Assembly (NCBI GenBank): GCA_963708115.1
Contig: CAVPRX010000001.1
Span: forward strand, 248,001 to 312,000
Reading direction: 5' to 3'
From: VRUE01 sp963708115
GTDB lineage: Bacteria; Actinomycetota; Thermoleophilia; Solirubrobacterales; 70-9
Length of the DNA stretch: 64,000 nt
Shown: piece by piece, positions 56,614 through 64,000 of the stretch
How positions within the stretch are numbered: the first letter of the stretch is position 1
Layout: every line of letters begins with the position of its first letter
Translations under genes and position numbers: made by a program
Notes under the pieces: model-generated
The model's database searches: none
Told to the model about the DNA's origin: nothing
The model's input: only the letters and a program-made list of their open reading frames with translations

Positions 56614-57072
56614 TCACCGGTCGGAACCCGCCAGCGCGGCGAGCGCGCCGGCCACGCGGGCGCGCGTCTCGTGCGGCTCGATCACCTCGTCGACGAAGCC
56701 GCCTGCCGCCGCCACCTCTGCCCCGAGGTGCTCCTCCGCATAGGCAGCCGAAAGCGCTTGCTGCGTCGCGGCGAAATCCTCAGCGGCGGCAAGCTCGCGG
56801 CGATGGATGATCCCTGTCGCCGGCTGTGCGCCCATCACGCCGATCTCCGCCTGCGGCCAAGCGAACACCAGATCGGCCCCGAGGTCCCGCGAGTTCATCG
56901 CGATGAAGGCGCCGCCATATGCCTTGCGCAGGACAACCGTCACCCTCGGCACGGTAGCTGCCGCGAAGGCGCGAACAAGCGAGGCGCCAAAGCGGATCAC
57001 GCCGGCCCGCTCCTGGCGCACCCCGGGCATGAAGCCCGGCGTGCCTTCGTACGGCCAGTCGCGAGGTATCAG
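56614..57072 (-). CDS. C-terminal-only acyl-CoA carboxylase carboxyltransferase, possible CTG start
   Basis: The reading frame matches only the last third of a propionyl/acetyl-CoA carboxylase beta chain: EGTPGFMPGVRQERAG, then VIRFGASLVRAFAAATVPRV and VVLRKAYGGAFIAM. The preceding 350 residues of the family are missing. From CTG 57072, which overlaps the PucR stop as CTGA, it is 152 residues. From the ATG at 57030 it is 138. The frame is intact, and the oxyanion-hole Gly residues are present. It may be a truncated remnant or a stand-alone half domain like AccA. Confidence 0.6.
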   Translation of the reverse strand: MIPRDWPYEGTPGFMPGVRQERAGVIRFGASLVRAFAAATVPRVTVVLRKAYGGAFIAMNSRDLGADLVFAWPQAEIGVMGAQPATGIIHRRELAAAEDFAATQQALSAAYAEEHLGAEVAAAGGFVDEVIEPHETRARVAGALAALAGSDR

Positions 57073-58319
57073 CTGGCACCCACGGCACGGACGGGGTCGC
57101 CTTCCGCTTCAAGCTCCTCCAGGCTCAGCGCGACGACGAGCTCAGAGTGGCAGTCGGGAAGCAACCGGCCCAGGGCCCCCTCGACTTTGCGCAGCCGACG
57201 TTGCACCGTGTGACGGTCCACCGCCAGCGCGGCGGCGGTGGTTACCGCATTCAAGCCGGCGGAAAAGTAAGCGCGCAACGTTTCGCGCAGGACGGCACCG
57301 GAGTCGCCATGGCCCTCGAGCGGCGCCAGGTAGGTCTCGAAGAGCGATTTGGCGAGAGCGTCGTCGCGCAAGACCGCGGCAATCAAAGCCACGTCGCGGG
57401 CGCGGGTGAGCCGCTGCGGCTTGCGCAGCATCACCTCCTGCGCCGCCTGAGCCTCGCGATGAGTCAGTCGCCAGCCGTCGAGGCCATGGCGCGGCTCGCC
57501 GACCGCCAGCGTTGCATCGCCGGCGACGCCGTTGGACAGCAGCGCTTCCAGGTCTGGGGCTGCCAGGGGTTGGCGGGCGCCGAGCCAGGCCCAGACGATC
57601 CCGTTTCCTCGCGGCACGACGAGGACCTGGCTGCTGAGCCCAGCCGCAAGCGCACGCACGCAGGCCTCCGCCTTGGTGCCCTTGACGATCAGGCCCAGAT
57701 GCCAGGCGTCGAAGGTGTATTCCAAGCCGCCGATATCGACGGGGCTCTCGCCGGCAACCAGCCGCTGCACCCGTTCGGCGAGGCGTTGCGTGGGTGAGCG
57801 TTTCATCCGCGCAACCTCGTCCATGTACTCGGTCGCCACCGCCGCCATCAGCCGGTCGATCTGCGGTCCGTGCACCCGCAGGACTTTGCGCAAGGCCTGG
57901 CTCGGGAAACGGTCGTCTTCGTCCATGATGAAGTCGCCCAGCAACCTGTCGCCGGCCGCGTAGCGGCGCAGCACGGTGTCCAGCCTCACCCCCGCACGAG
58001 CCGAGCGCCGCGCCTGCTCGGCGGCAGTCGATGGAATCGGGCCCGTCCAGTCCTCGCCTTTCTCGATGTGGGAGAGGGCGAAATCCAGGGATTCGCTGAC
58101 CGTCGCCCGCAGCCCGGCGACGTACTCGGGATCTTCTTCGCCAACAGACTCCGAAAGCGTGCGAGCCCGGGCGAAGATCGCGTCTTCGATCTCCGTCAAC
58201 CGCCCCCGCAGACGGGCGACGAGCTCGACGCGGATCGTCTTCAGCGAGTCGGCTTGACCATCCCGCAATCTGCTCACCAAGCACCGCACCGCGTCGTCGG
58301 CGGCCGCAACTCGCTGCAT
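57069..58319 (-). CDS. PucR/CdaR-family transcriptional regulator
   Basis: The 416 residues show an N-terminal helical sensor, a GGDEF-like central region (AWHLGLIVKGTKAEACVRAL) and the C-terminal PucR helix-turn-helix (ETLRAYFSAGLNAVTTAAAL, then AVDRHTVQRRLRKVEGALG). Such regulators often control genes beside them. Candidates are the carboxyltransferase fragment downstream and the surface-protein cassette upstream. Its start is 236 bp from that divergent cassette, a space that contains two palindromes. Confidence 0.85.
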   Translation of the reverse strand: MQRVAAADDAVRCLVSRLRDGQADSLKTIRVELVARLRGRLTEIEDAIFARARTLSESVGEEDPEYVAGLRATVSESLDFALSHIEKGEDWTGPIPSTAAEQARRSARAGVRLDTVLRRYAAGDRLLGDFIMDEDDRFPSQALRKVLRVHGPQIDRLMAAVATEYMDEVARMKRSPTQRLAERVQRLVAGESPVDIGGLEYTFDAWHLGLIVKGTKAEACVRALAAGLSSQVLVVPRGNGIVWAWLGARQPLAAPDLEALLSNGVAGDATLAVGEPRHGLDGWRLTHREAQAAQEVMLRKPQRLTRARDVALIAAVLRDDALAKSLFETYLAPLEGHGDSGAVLRETLRAYFSAGLNAVTTAAALAVDRHTVQRRLRKVEGALGRLLPDCHSELVVALSLEELEAEGDPVRAVGAS

Positions 58320-58432
58320 TCTGAAGGAGACTCCCCTGTCGTCATCCCTAATCCCCTATACACACGCTAGTACCCAGCCTGGAATGCGTCAACCTTAGCT
58401 CGCGCGAAAGCCGACCCCCTCCCGGCGGCCGT

Positions 58433-58449
58433 TTGTACGTCCTGTACAA
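58433..58449. promoter_or_regulatory. Palindrome TTGTAC-5-GTACAA
   Basis: Perfect 6-bp arms with a 5-nt spacer lie between the divergent PucR gene and the surface-protein cassette. Size and symmetry suit a dimeric repressor or activator. Which protein binds is unknown. Confidence 0.45.
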
Positions 58450-58501
58450 GACGGGCGAAACTGATTGCCATTTCGCGATTCAAGCCCGCCTGGCTCTCCG
58501 C

Positions 58502-58517
58502 CGATGTCCCGACATCG
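58502..58517. promoter_or_regulatory. Palindrome CGATGTC-2-GACATCG
   Basis: Perfect 7-bp arms with a 2-nt spacer lie 39 bp before the first surface-protein start. It could be an operator or a short 5' leader hairpin. Confidence 0.45.
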
Positions 58518-58555
58518 CGGAGCACTCGCTCCGGTAATGACTGAGAGGAGCGAAG

Positions 58556-59026
58556 ATGTCCTGGACCACCAAGAGGCGCGCGCTGACAGCGCTCGGCTGC
58601 ACCTGCGCGCTGGCGGTTGCCGGCGTCGCACTGGCTTACTTCACCACGTCCGGCTCGGGCACCGGGAACGCGACGGTCGGGTCGAGCTCGGCCGTGACGC
58701 TGCACGCGACGGTGTCCTCCAATCTGTACCCCGGCACGTCTTCGCCGGTCAGCTTCACCGTCGACAACCCCTCTTCGGGCTCTCAGCGGGTCGGCACGAT
58801 CACGCTGAGCAGCATCACCGTCGACGCCGGTCACTCGAGCTGCAGCACGACGATCACCGGCGGCAATCCCGACTTCGCAATGCCTGCGGTGACCGTCAAT
58901 CAGACCTTCGCTGCCGGCAACAACCAGAGCGTGACCCCCACCGGGACCCTGACGATGAAAGAAACCGGCGCCAACCAGGACGCCTGCCAGGGCGCGACGG
59001 TGACGCTGCACCTGACCAACAACTAG
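58556..59026 (+). CDS. SipW-type signal peptide protein 1 (TasA/camelysin-like)
   Basis: The 156-residue protein begins with a basic N-terminus and a hydrophobic core ending LAYFTTSGSGTGNATVGSS. This is the pattern of SipW-dependent signal peptides used by TasA/camelysin-type surface proteins. The rest is a Thr/Ser-rich beta-sandwich-like domain ending NQDACQGATVTLHLTNN, with two Cys pairs possible. GAGAGGAGCG precedes the ATG at good spacing. It heads a three-gene plus-strand cassette. No SipW peptidase gene is in the window. Confidence 0.78.
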   Translation: MSWTTKRRALTALGCTCALAVAGVALAYFTTSGSGTGNATVGSSSAVTLHATVSSNLYPGTSSPVSFTVDNPSSGSQRVGTITLSSITVDAGHSSCSTTITGGNPDFAMPAVTVNQTFAAGNNQSVTPTGTLTMKETGANQDACQGATVTLHLTNN

Positions 59027-59050
59027 TCGACGGGTGAGGCGGAGCGCGGC

Positions 59051-59791
59051 ATGGCGCAGAGCAGCCTCAAAGCTCTGATCGGGCTGATCGGCATCGGCGC
59101 CTGCTTCGCGGGCGCCGCCTACGCCGCGACCCGGCATCAGCCGGGGAACGGGAGCCCGGATCGCAAGGCGCGATCCGGGCGGCTGCCAAAGCCGGCGATC
59201 AACGAACACCCCGGCGCACAGTCACCCTCGACGCGGGCGAGGTTCGGCTTCACCGCCCGCAGGGGCGGGACGCTGTTCGAGTGCCGGCTCGACCGGGGAC
59301 AGTGGAGAACCTGCCGCAGCCCGGCCCGCTTCGCCGGACTCACGGTCGGTCGCCATAAGTTCTCGGTTCGCGCCGTCGATCGGCAGGGCAGGCGTGGCGC
59401 CACGGCCAGATTCCGCTGGACGACCCTCGCGGCCAAGGACTTCTCGATCGTCCCCGACCTGTCCGGCCTGAGCGCTCTCTACCCCGGAGCGCCGCCACTT
59501 GCGCTGCCGCTGACGGTGCAGAACCCCAACCCGGCACCCATCCTCGTCACCGGGCTGCGGGTCTCGGTGGGTGCCGATCCAGTTGGGTGCGCAAGCGCCG
59601 AGAACCTCGCCCTGACCCAGCCCAACGCCTCGAGCTCGTCGCCGCTCAAGGTTCCCGCCGGAGGATCGGTCCGCCTGCCGGCGCGCGGCGTCCTGCCGCC
59701 GACGATCCAACTGCGTGACCTCCCGGTCAACCAGGACGCGTGCAAGAACGCGTCCTTCCCGCTCGAATTCACGGGGAGCGCGCGCGGATGA
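59051..59791 (+). CDS. Secreted protein 2 of the surface cassette
   Basis: The 246 residues begin with a signal-like hydrophobic segment (LIGLIGIGACFAGAAYA). A basic linker follows, then a compact Ig-like region (FECRLDRGQWRTCRSPARFA). The C-terminal domain ends NQDACKNASFPLEFTGSARG, which parallels the end of the first cassette protein. It therefore probably shares the same beta-sandwich. The stop overlaps the third gene's start as ATGA, confirming co-translation. Function unknown. Confidence 0.7.
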   Translation: MAQSSLKALIGLIGIGACFAGAAYAATRHQPGNGSPDRKARSGRLPKPAINEHPGAQSPSTRARFGFTARRGGTLFECRLDRGQWRTCRSPARFAGLTVGRHKFSVRAVDRQGRRGATARFRWTTLAAKDFSIVPDLSGLSALYPGAPPLALPLTVQNPNPAPILVTGLRVSVGADPVGCASAENLALTQPNASSSSPLKVPAGGSVRLPARGVLPPTIQLRDLPVNQDACKNASFPLEFTGSARG

Positions 59792-61668
59792 GACGCTCGC
59801 TGACAACCCGAATTGCGGGCGCGTTTGCGACTGCCGCCTCGATCGTGGCCCTCTGCGGCAGCGCCTTCGCCTATTTCTCAGCCACCGGCGCCGGCGATGC
59901 GACCGCGAGCGTGGGGAAATTCTCCGCGCCGACGATCTCCTCGGCGCTGCCGGCGGTTGGCGGCACTGTGGCCCTGACCTGGACCGCGGTCACTGCGCCC
60001 GGAACCGGGACGGTCACCTACGCGGTGATCCGCGACAACGGCGAACCGGCGGGCAACTGCCCCACCGTCTCCTCGGGGGGAACCGGCCTCACCTGCACCG
60101 ACAGCGGGCTCACGGTCGGCACGCACACCTACACCGTGACCGCCAAGTGGCGCACCTGGAGCTCGACGAGCGGCTCCACGCAGGCGAAAGTGACCGTCGG
60201 CGTGGCGACCCACTTTTCGATCGGCGCGTCGTCGACGACGCCGGGAGCGGGCGTCGGCGACAACCTGACGATCACCGCGCTCGACGAAAAAGACAGCACG
60301 GTGACGACCTATACCGGCTCGCACAGCCTCACCTTCTCGGGGGCTTCCTCCAGCCCGGGGGGAAACGCCCCGACCGTCGCCAACAGCTCGGGCACGGCCG
60401 TCGCCTTCGGCAGCGCCACGGTGATCAGCTTCACGCTGGGGGTCGCCAGCGTCGTCTCCTCGACGAAAAACGGTCTGATGAAGCTCTACAAGGCAGGCTC
60501 GGCCAGCGTCTCGGTCGGCGACGGATCGATCGAGAGCGAGCCGGATCTCGCCGTGACGGTCGCCTCGGGAGCGGCGACGAAAATCACCCTCAGCGCAGCT
60601 TCCACCACCCCGACCGCCGGGGCGGCCGACAACCTGACCACTACCGCGTACGACACCTACGGCAACGTCGCGACCGCCTACGCCGGGTCGCGCAATCTCA
60701 CCTTCTCGACGGCCTCGGCGAGCCCGAGTGGCGAAATCCCGACGGTCACCGACAGCTCGGGCACCGCAACCGCCTTCGGCAGCGCGACCGCGATCCTCTT
60801 CACCGCCGGCGTGGCGAGCGTCTCCGGCTCCGGCAACGGCGTGATGAAGCTCTACAAGAGCGGCGCCACCAGCCTCAAAGTCAGCGACGGCACGTTCACC
60901 AGCGCGGTGATCACCGTGACCGTGGCCGCCGCACCCGCCGTGAAGCTCTCGCTGAGCGCCGCCTCGACCACGCCGACCGCGGGGGCCTCCGACAGCCTCA
61001 CGACCACCGCCCTCGACACGTACGGAAACACCGCAACCGCCTACACGGGCGCCCGCAACATCACCTTCTCGGGCGCCACGGCAAGCCCCAGCGGAGCCGC
61101 CCCCACCGTCGCCAACAGCAGCGGGACCGCGGTGGCCTTCGGAACCGCGACGGCGATCAACTTCACCTCTGGCGTCGCCACCGTGGTTTCGTCGACGAAA
61201 AACGGCGTGATGAAGCTCAACAAGGTCGAGACCGCCGGCGTCACGGCAACCGACGGATCGATCTCGACCTCGTCCGGCCTTGCGATCACCGTCCTCATCG
61301 GCGCCGCCGCGAAGCTCTACCTGACCCACGTGACGGTCAGCGCCGGCAGCATCGGCGCCGGCTGCTTCTTCACCTGCGCGATCACCGGGCTGGGCAACAG
61401 TGGCACGGTCAAAGCCAACGTCGCCGTCACCGACAGCGTCGGCAACCCGATCTCGGCGCTCGGCACCGGCCACGCGGTGAAAATCACCGCGACCGCCGGC
61501 AGCACGGTCGTCGGCACTCCGCTTGCGCTCCCCAGCACCGGCCTCGCCGAAACCGCCACCCAGTTCACCTACACGTCGAAATCGAGCGGCACCTTCTCCG
61601 ACACGATCACCGCGGCGACCTCCGAAGGCACCACCTACACCAGCGCGACGGCAACCGCGAGCCGGTAA
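59788..61668 (+). CDS. SipW-type surface protein 3 with tandem Ig-like repeats
   Basis: From the ATG at 59788 (MRRSLTTRIAGAFATAASIV) the protein is 626 residues. A SipW-like signal ends SAFAYFSATGAGDATASVG. A fibronectin-like domain of about 110 residues comes next, then three tandem repeats of 120-124 residues (LSAASTTPTAGA at the start of each, MKLYK or MKLNK near the end). A C-terminal Ig-like domain ends the protein. Composition is Thr/Ala/Ser-rich with few charges, as in adhesin stalks. No sortase motif is visible at the C-terminus. Confidence 0.8.
   Translation: MRRSLTTRIAGAFATAASIVALCGSAFAYFSATGAGDATASVGKFSAPTISSALPAVGGTVALTWTAVTAPGTGTVTYAVIRDNGEPAGNCPTVSSGGTGLTCTDSGLTVGTHTYTVTAKWRTWSSTSGSTQAKVTVGVATHFSIGASSTTPGAGVGDNLTITALDEKDSTVTTYTGSHSLTFSGASSSPGGNAPTVANSSGTAVAFGSATVISFTLGVASVVSSTKNGLMKLYKAGSASVSVGDGSIESEPDLAVTVASGAATKITLSAASTTPTAGAADNLTTTAYDTYGNVATAYAGSRNLTFSTASASPSGEIPTVTDSSGTATAFGSATAILFTAGVASVSGSGNGVMKLYKSGATSLKVSDGTFTSAVITVTVAAAPAVKLSLSAASTTPTAGASDSLTTTALDTYGNTATAYTGARNITFSGATASPSGAAPTVANSSGTAVAFGTATAINFTSGVATVVSSTKNGVMKLNKVETAGVTATDGSISTSSGLAITVLIGAAAKLYLTHVTVSAGSIGAGCFFTCAITGLGNSGTVKANVAVTDSVGNPISALGTGHAVKITATAGSTVVGTPLALPSTGLAETATQFTYTSKSSGTFSDTITAATSEGTTYTSATATASR
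60202..61302 (+). repeat. Three tandem coding repeats of about 360-372 bp
   Basis: Units begin at about 60202, 60571 and 60931 and are in frame in the third surface gene. They share blocks such as SAASTTPTAGA and DTYGN, while the connecting loops differ. The second and third units look more alike than either is to the first, so the array has grown by duplication. Confidence 0.75.
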
Positions 61669-61674
61669 CAGTTG

Positions 61675-62712
61675 CTACTGGAGCGCCCTGACCTCTCTCC
61701 AGGTCAACATCCGGCCGCTCTTGGAGTCGATCACCTTGAGCCGGATCGAACGCAGACCGTCGCGAATGCTCAAGACGGGGACGTCGTGGAAGATCAGGTT
61801 CTCGTCGTGGGCGCGCTGGAGGTTGTAGTTGGGGATCTTGGCGCTGAGGTGGTGAACGTGGTGCAGGCCGATGTTCCCACTGAAGAACTGGAGGATCTTC
61901 GGCAGCTTCAGGTAGGAGCTCCCCTGCAACGCCGCATCGGGGTAGCTCCAGTCCTCCGAGCTCTCCCAGTAGGCGTCCTCGAACTGGTGCTGGACGTAGA
62001 AGAGGAAGACCCCCAGCGTGCCGGCGACGATCGCGGTCGGCATCTGCACCAGCAGCCAAGTCGCCGGGCCGATCAGCCAGACGATCGTCCCGATGATCAC
62101 CGCGAGGACCAGGTTCGTCGCGATCACGCTGTGGCGCTGGCGGGGGCGCATCTTGCTCGACCAGATGCGCGGCCCGATCATCAGCGACCAGATCGGGCCA
62201 AGCCCGAACATCACCAGCGGGTTGCGGAACAGCCGGTAGCCCAGCCTCTGCTTCCAGGGCCGCGCCAGGTACTCCTCGACGGTCAGCGTCGGCACGTCAC
62301 CGGTTCCGCGCCGGTCGAGGTCGCCCGCGGTGCCGTGATGGACGGCGTGGTTGTGGCGCCAATTCCCGAACGGCTGGAAGACGAGCAGGGCCATGAACCG
62401 GCCGAGCCAGAGATTCCCCCGCTTCGTGTGCAGGAACGAGCCGTGGGCACAGTCGTGGAAGACGACGAAGGTCCGCAGCAGGAAGCCGGCAGCCGGGATC
62501 GCCAGCGCGAGCGAGATCCATACCGAGACTTCGAGGCTGAGATATATCGCGACCATCAGGGCCAGGTACGGCACCGCTGAGGTTGCCACGTCGACGAGGC
62601 TGTGCAGGTGGGAGGATTGCTCGTGGCGGGCTACCGACTCGCGCCAGTAGGGACGACCCGAAGCCGAATCGCTGCTCGGGCCCGCCACGGCGGGTGCTGG
62701 GACGAGGCTCAC
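61675..62712 (-). CDS. Membrane fatty acid desaturase
   Basis: The 345-residue protein has the three histidine boxes of the di-iron desaturases: HDCAHGS (about residues 89-95), NWRHNHAVHH and GLHHVHHLSA near the end. Between them are four or more membrane helices. It introduces a double bond into an acyl chain, acting in the membrane with an electron donor not encoded nearby. It ends 7 bp after, and converges on, the surface-protein cassette. The length is typical. Confidence 0.88.
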   Translation of the reverse strand: MSLVPAPAVAGPSSDSASGRPYWRESVARHEQSSHLHSLVDVATSAVPYLALMVAIYLSLEVSVWISLALAIPAAGFLLRTFVVFHDCAHGSFLHTKRGNLWLGRFMALLVFQPFGNWRHNHAVHHGTAGDLDRRGTGDVPTLTVEEYLARPWKQRLGYRLFRNPLVMFGLGPIWSLMIGPRIWSSKMRPRQRHSVIATNLVLAVIIGTIVWLIGPATWLLVQMPTAIVAGTLGVFLFYVQHQFEDAYWESSEDWSYPDAALQGSSYLKLPKILQFFSGNIGLHHVHHLSAKIPNYNLQRAHDENLIFHDVPVLSIRDGLRSIRLKVIDSKSGRMLTWREVRALQ

Positions 62713-62736
62713 AGCGGATGAATCTACCGGCGCGGC

Positions 62737-63852
62737 CTAAAGCGCAGCATCGAGCTCGATGACGCTGCGGATCCCGTCCTGGGCCTCCATCAGCTCGAAG
62801 CCCCGGTTGACCTCGTCGAGCGTGAGGCGGTGGGAGATGAAGGGCTCGACGTCGATCTCGCCCCTCAGACAACGGTCGACGAGGTCCGGAACCTGGTCGC
62901 GGCCCTTGACGCCGCCGAAGGAGGAGCCGGCGACCCGGCGGCCGGTGATCAGCAGACGCGGGACCACGTCAAGGGTCTCCCCCTTGCCGGCCACACCGGC
63001 GACGGTGCACAGGCCCCAGCCCATGCGCGCGGCTTCGACCGCCTGGCGCATCACGCCGACGTTGCCGGTCGCCTCGAAGGTGTAGTCGGCACCGAAGCCG
63101 CCGGTCATCGCGAGGATCTGCTCGACGGCGCCTTCGCCTCCTTCGATCGTGTCCGTCGCGCCCTGCCCGCGCGCCAGCTCGAGCCGGTCCGTGGAGAGGT
63201 CGACGCAGACGATCCGCTCGGCGCCCTGCAGCCGGCAGCCGGCTACCGCCCCGAGGCCGACCATCCCCGCGCCGAAGACGACGCAGGTGCTGCCCGGCGC
63301 CACCGCGGCGGTGTTGATCGCCGCGCCGAGACCGGTCGAGAGGCCGCAGGCAAAAAGGCAGGCGTGCTCGAAGGGCGCCTCGGGGTTGATCTTGGCCAGG
63401 GCGATCTCTGGCATCACCGTGTACTCGGCGAAGGTCGAGCAGCCCATGAAGTGACGGATCCCGTCGCCGTCGCGTGAGATGCGGGTGGTGCCGTCGGGGA
63501 GGAAGCCCTTGTTCTGCTGCTCGCGAATCGCCAGGCAGAGGTTGGTGCGCGGATCGAGGCAGTGAACGCACTCGCCGCACTGGGGGGAGAAGAGAGTGAC
63601 GACGTGGTCGCCTGGGGAGAGTGAGGTGACGTCCCGGCCGACGCTCTCGACGACTCCCGCCCCCTCGTGGCCGAGCACCGTCGGCGCGTAGCCCGAGGGG
63701 TCGGCGCCGGAGGCGGTGTAGAGGTCGGTGTGGCAGACGCCGCACGCAACCAGGCGGACGAGCGCCTCGCCGGCTCGCGGCTCGGCGAGCTCGACCTCCT
63801 GAACTCCGAGCGGCTTGCCGAACTCCTCGAGCACCGCTGCGCGCATCTTCAT
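62737..63852 (-). CDS. Zinc-dependent medium-chain alcohol dehydrogenase (class III/NDMA type)
   Basis: The 371 residues contain the catalytic-zinc Cys in CGVCHTD and His in LGHEGAGVVESVG. The structural zinc Cys quartet lies in CGECVHCLDPRTNLC, and a Rossmann NAD-binding segment in VVFGAGMVGLGAVAGC. Similarity in pattern is to class III and mycothiol/NDMA-dependent dehydrogenases of actinobacteria, which oxidise alcohols or formaldehyde adducts. The substrate cannot be told apart by eye. A gene of unknown type ends 18 bp upstream and probably belongs to the same operon. Confidence 0.87.
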   Translation of the reverse strand: MKMRAAVLEEFGKPLGVQEVELAEPRAGEALVRLVACGVCHTDLYTASGADPSGYAPTVLGHEGAGVVESVGRDVTSLSPGDHVVTLFSPQCGECVHCLDPRTNLCLAIREQQNKGFLPDGTTRISRDGDGIRHFMGCSTFAEYTVMPEIALAKINPEAPFEHACLFACGLSTGLGAAINTAAVAPGSTCVVFGAGMVGLGAVAGCRLQGAERIVCVDLSTDRLELARGQGATDTIEGGEGAVEQILAMTGGFGADYTFEATGNVGVMRQAVEAARMGWGLCTVAGVAGKGETLDVVPRLLITGRRVAGSSFGGVKGRDQVPDLVDRCLRGEIDVEPFISHRLTLDEVNRGFELMEAQDGIRSVIELDAAL

Positions 63853-63870
63853 CGCTTCACCCTCGCCTGC

Positions 63871-64000
63871 TCAGCCGCTTTTGAAACGAGCGGCCTCCTC
63901 CGAGCCGCCCGTGGCGTTGCCCTCGCTGTAGGAGTGGGCGCCGGCACCGGCGAGCGTGCCGCCATCGACGATCAGGTACTCCTCGCGGATCGGGCGCCCG
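63871..64000 (-). CDS. C-terminus of a gene running off the window
   Basis: Only the last 42 residues are in view, reading GRPIREEYLIVDGGTLAGAG, then AHSYSEGNATGGSEEAARFK and ending SG. The gene ends 18 bp before the alcohol dehydrogenase start, so co-transcription is likely. I do not recognise the family from this fragment. Confidence 0.5.
   Translation of the reverse strand, partial: GRPIREEYLIVDGGTLAGAGAHSYSEGNATGGSEEAARFKSG

Noticed and set aside
60202..61302. Tandem repeats considered as a CRISPR-like array.
   Set aside because: Units are about 360 bp, coding and in frame, with no short direct repeats and spacers; no cas genes are present.
59715..61691. A 658-codon Arg/His-rich frame overlapping the third surface gene.
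   Set aside because: Composition is typical of a frame-shifted shadow, while the other frame gives a signal peptide and regular repeats.

Overview
The window is a high-GC chromosomal segment, mostly housekeeping, that reads like an actinobacterium. The best guess is class Thermoleophilia, order Solirubrobacterales. This is an inference from gene order, LuxR-type ATPase regulators, a DUF3052 protein, NDMA/mycothiol-type alcohol dehydrogenase and SipW-type surface proteins. No rRNA is present to confirm it. Almost every gene is on the minus strand, so the segment is best read from right to left.

Right to left, 64.0-49.9 kb is mixed. It holds an alcohol dehydrogenase and a desaturase (minus), a three-gene SipW-type surface-protein cassette (plus), a PucR regulator with a C-terminal-only carboxyltransferase, a phosphoesterase and a phosphopantetheinyl transferase. 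Two small plus-strand helix-turn-helix genes, a GH15 glucosidase, divergent ctaG and a spermidine-synthase-like membrane protein follow. From 49.9 to 27.2 kb runs a classic chromosomal block: tig-clpP-(M23 peptidase, S1 protease, hup)-clpX-valS-folC-ndk-maf-mreB-mreC-mreD-mrdA-rodA-rng-rplU-rpmA-obg. From 27.1 to 13.7 kb comes the usual continuation proB-proA-nadD-rsfS, here interrupted by an amidohydrolase, a LuxR-family ATPase, an ICL/PEPM enzyme, a decayed cyclase gene and a 1286-residue cyclase-ATPase-SCP2 protein. From 13.7 to 0 kb are tRNA-Ala, small membrane proteins, leuS, comEA-comEC, holA, rpsT (plus), murJ and a large GT-C-like membrane protein.

The housekeeping genes work together in protein quality control (trigger factor, ClpP, ClpX), cell elongation (MreB, MreC, MreD, PBP2, RodA, and MurJ for lipid II), ribosome and tRNA supply (L21, L27, S20, RsfS, Obg, LeuRS, ValRS, RNase G), DNA uptake (ComEA, ComEC) and proline/NAD synthesis.

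The least ordinary content is a population of palindromic elements. One family (about 125 bp) has three copies, two of them in frame inside one gene. A second family (about 140 bp) has two copies in opposite orientation between clpX and hup. Within each family the core is nearly identical while the 20-27 bp arms differ between copies yet remain self-complementary. Further hairpins sit in frame inside maf and folC, and others lie between rpmA and obg. Three minus-strand genes appear to start at CTG within a CTGA stop-start overlap, and folC may start at ATA within ATAG. From about 27.4 to 36.3 kb nearly all large essential genes carry single-base frameshifts, which most likely reflects poor consensus sequence rather than biology.
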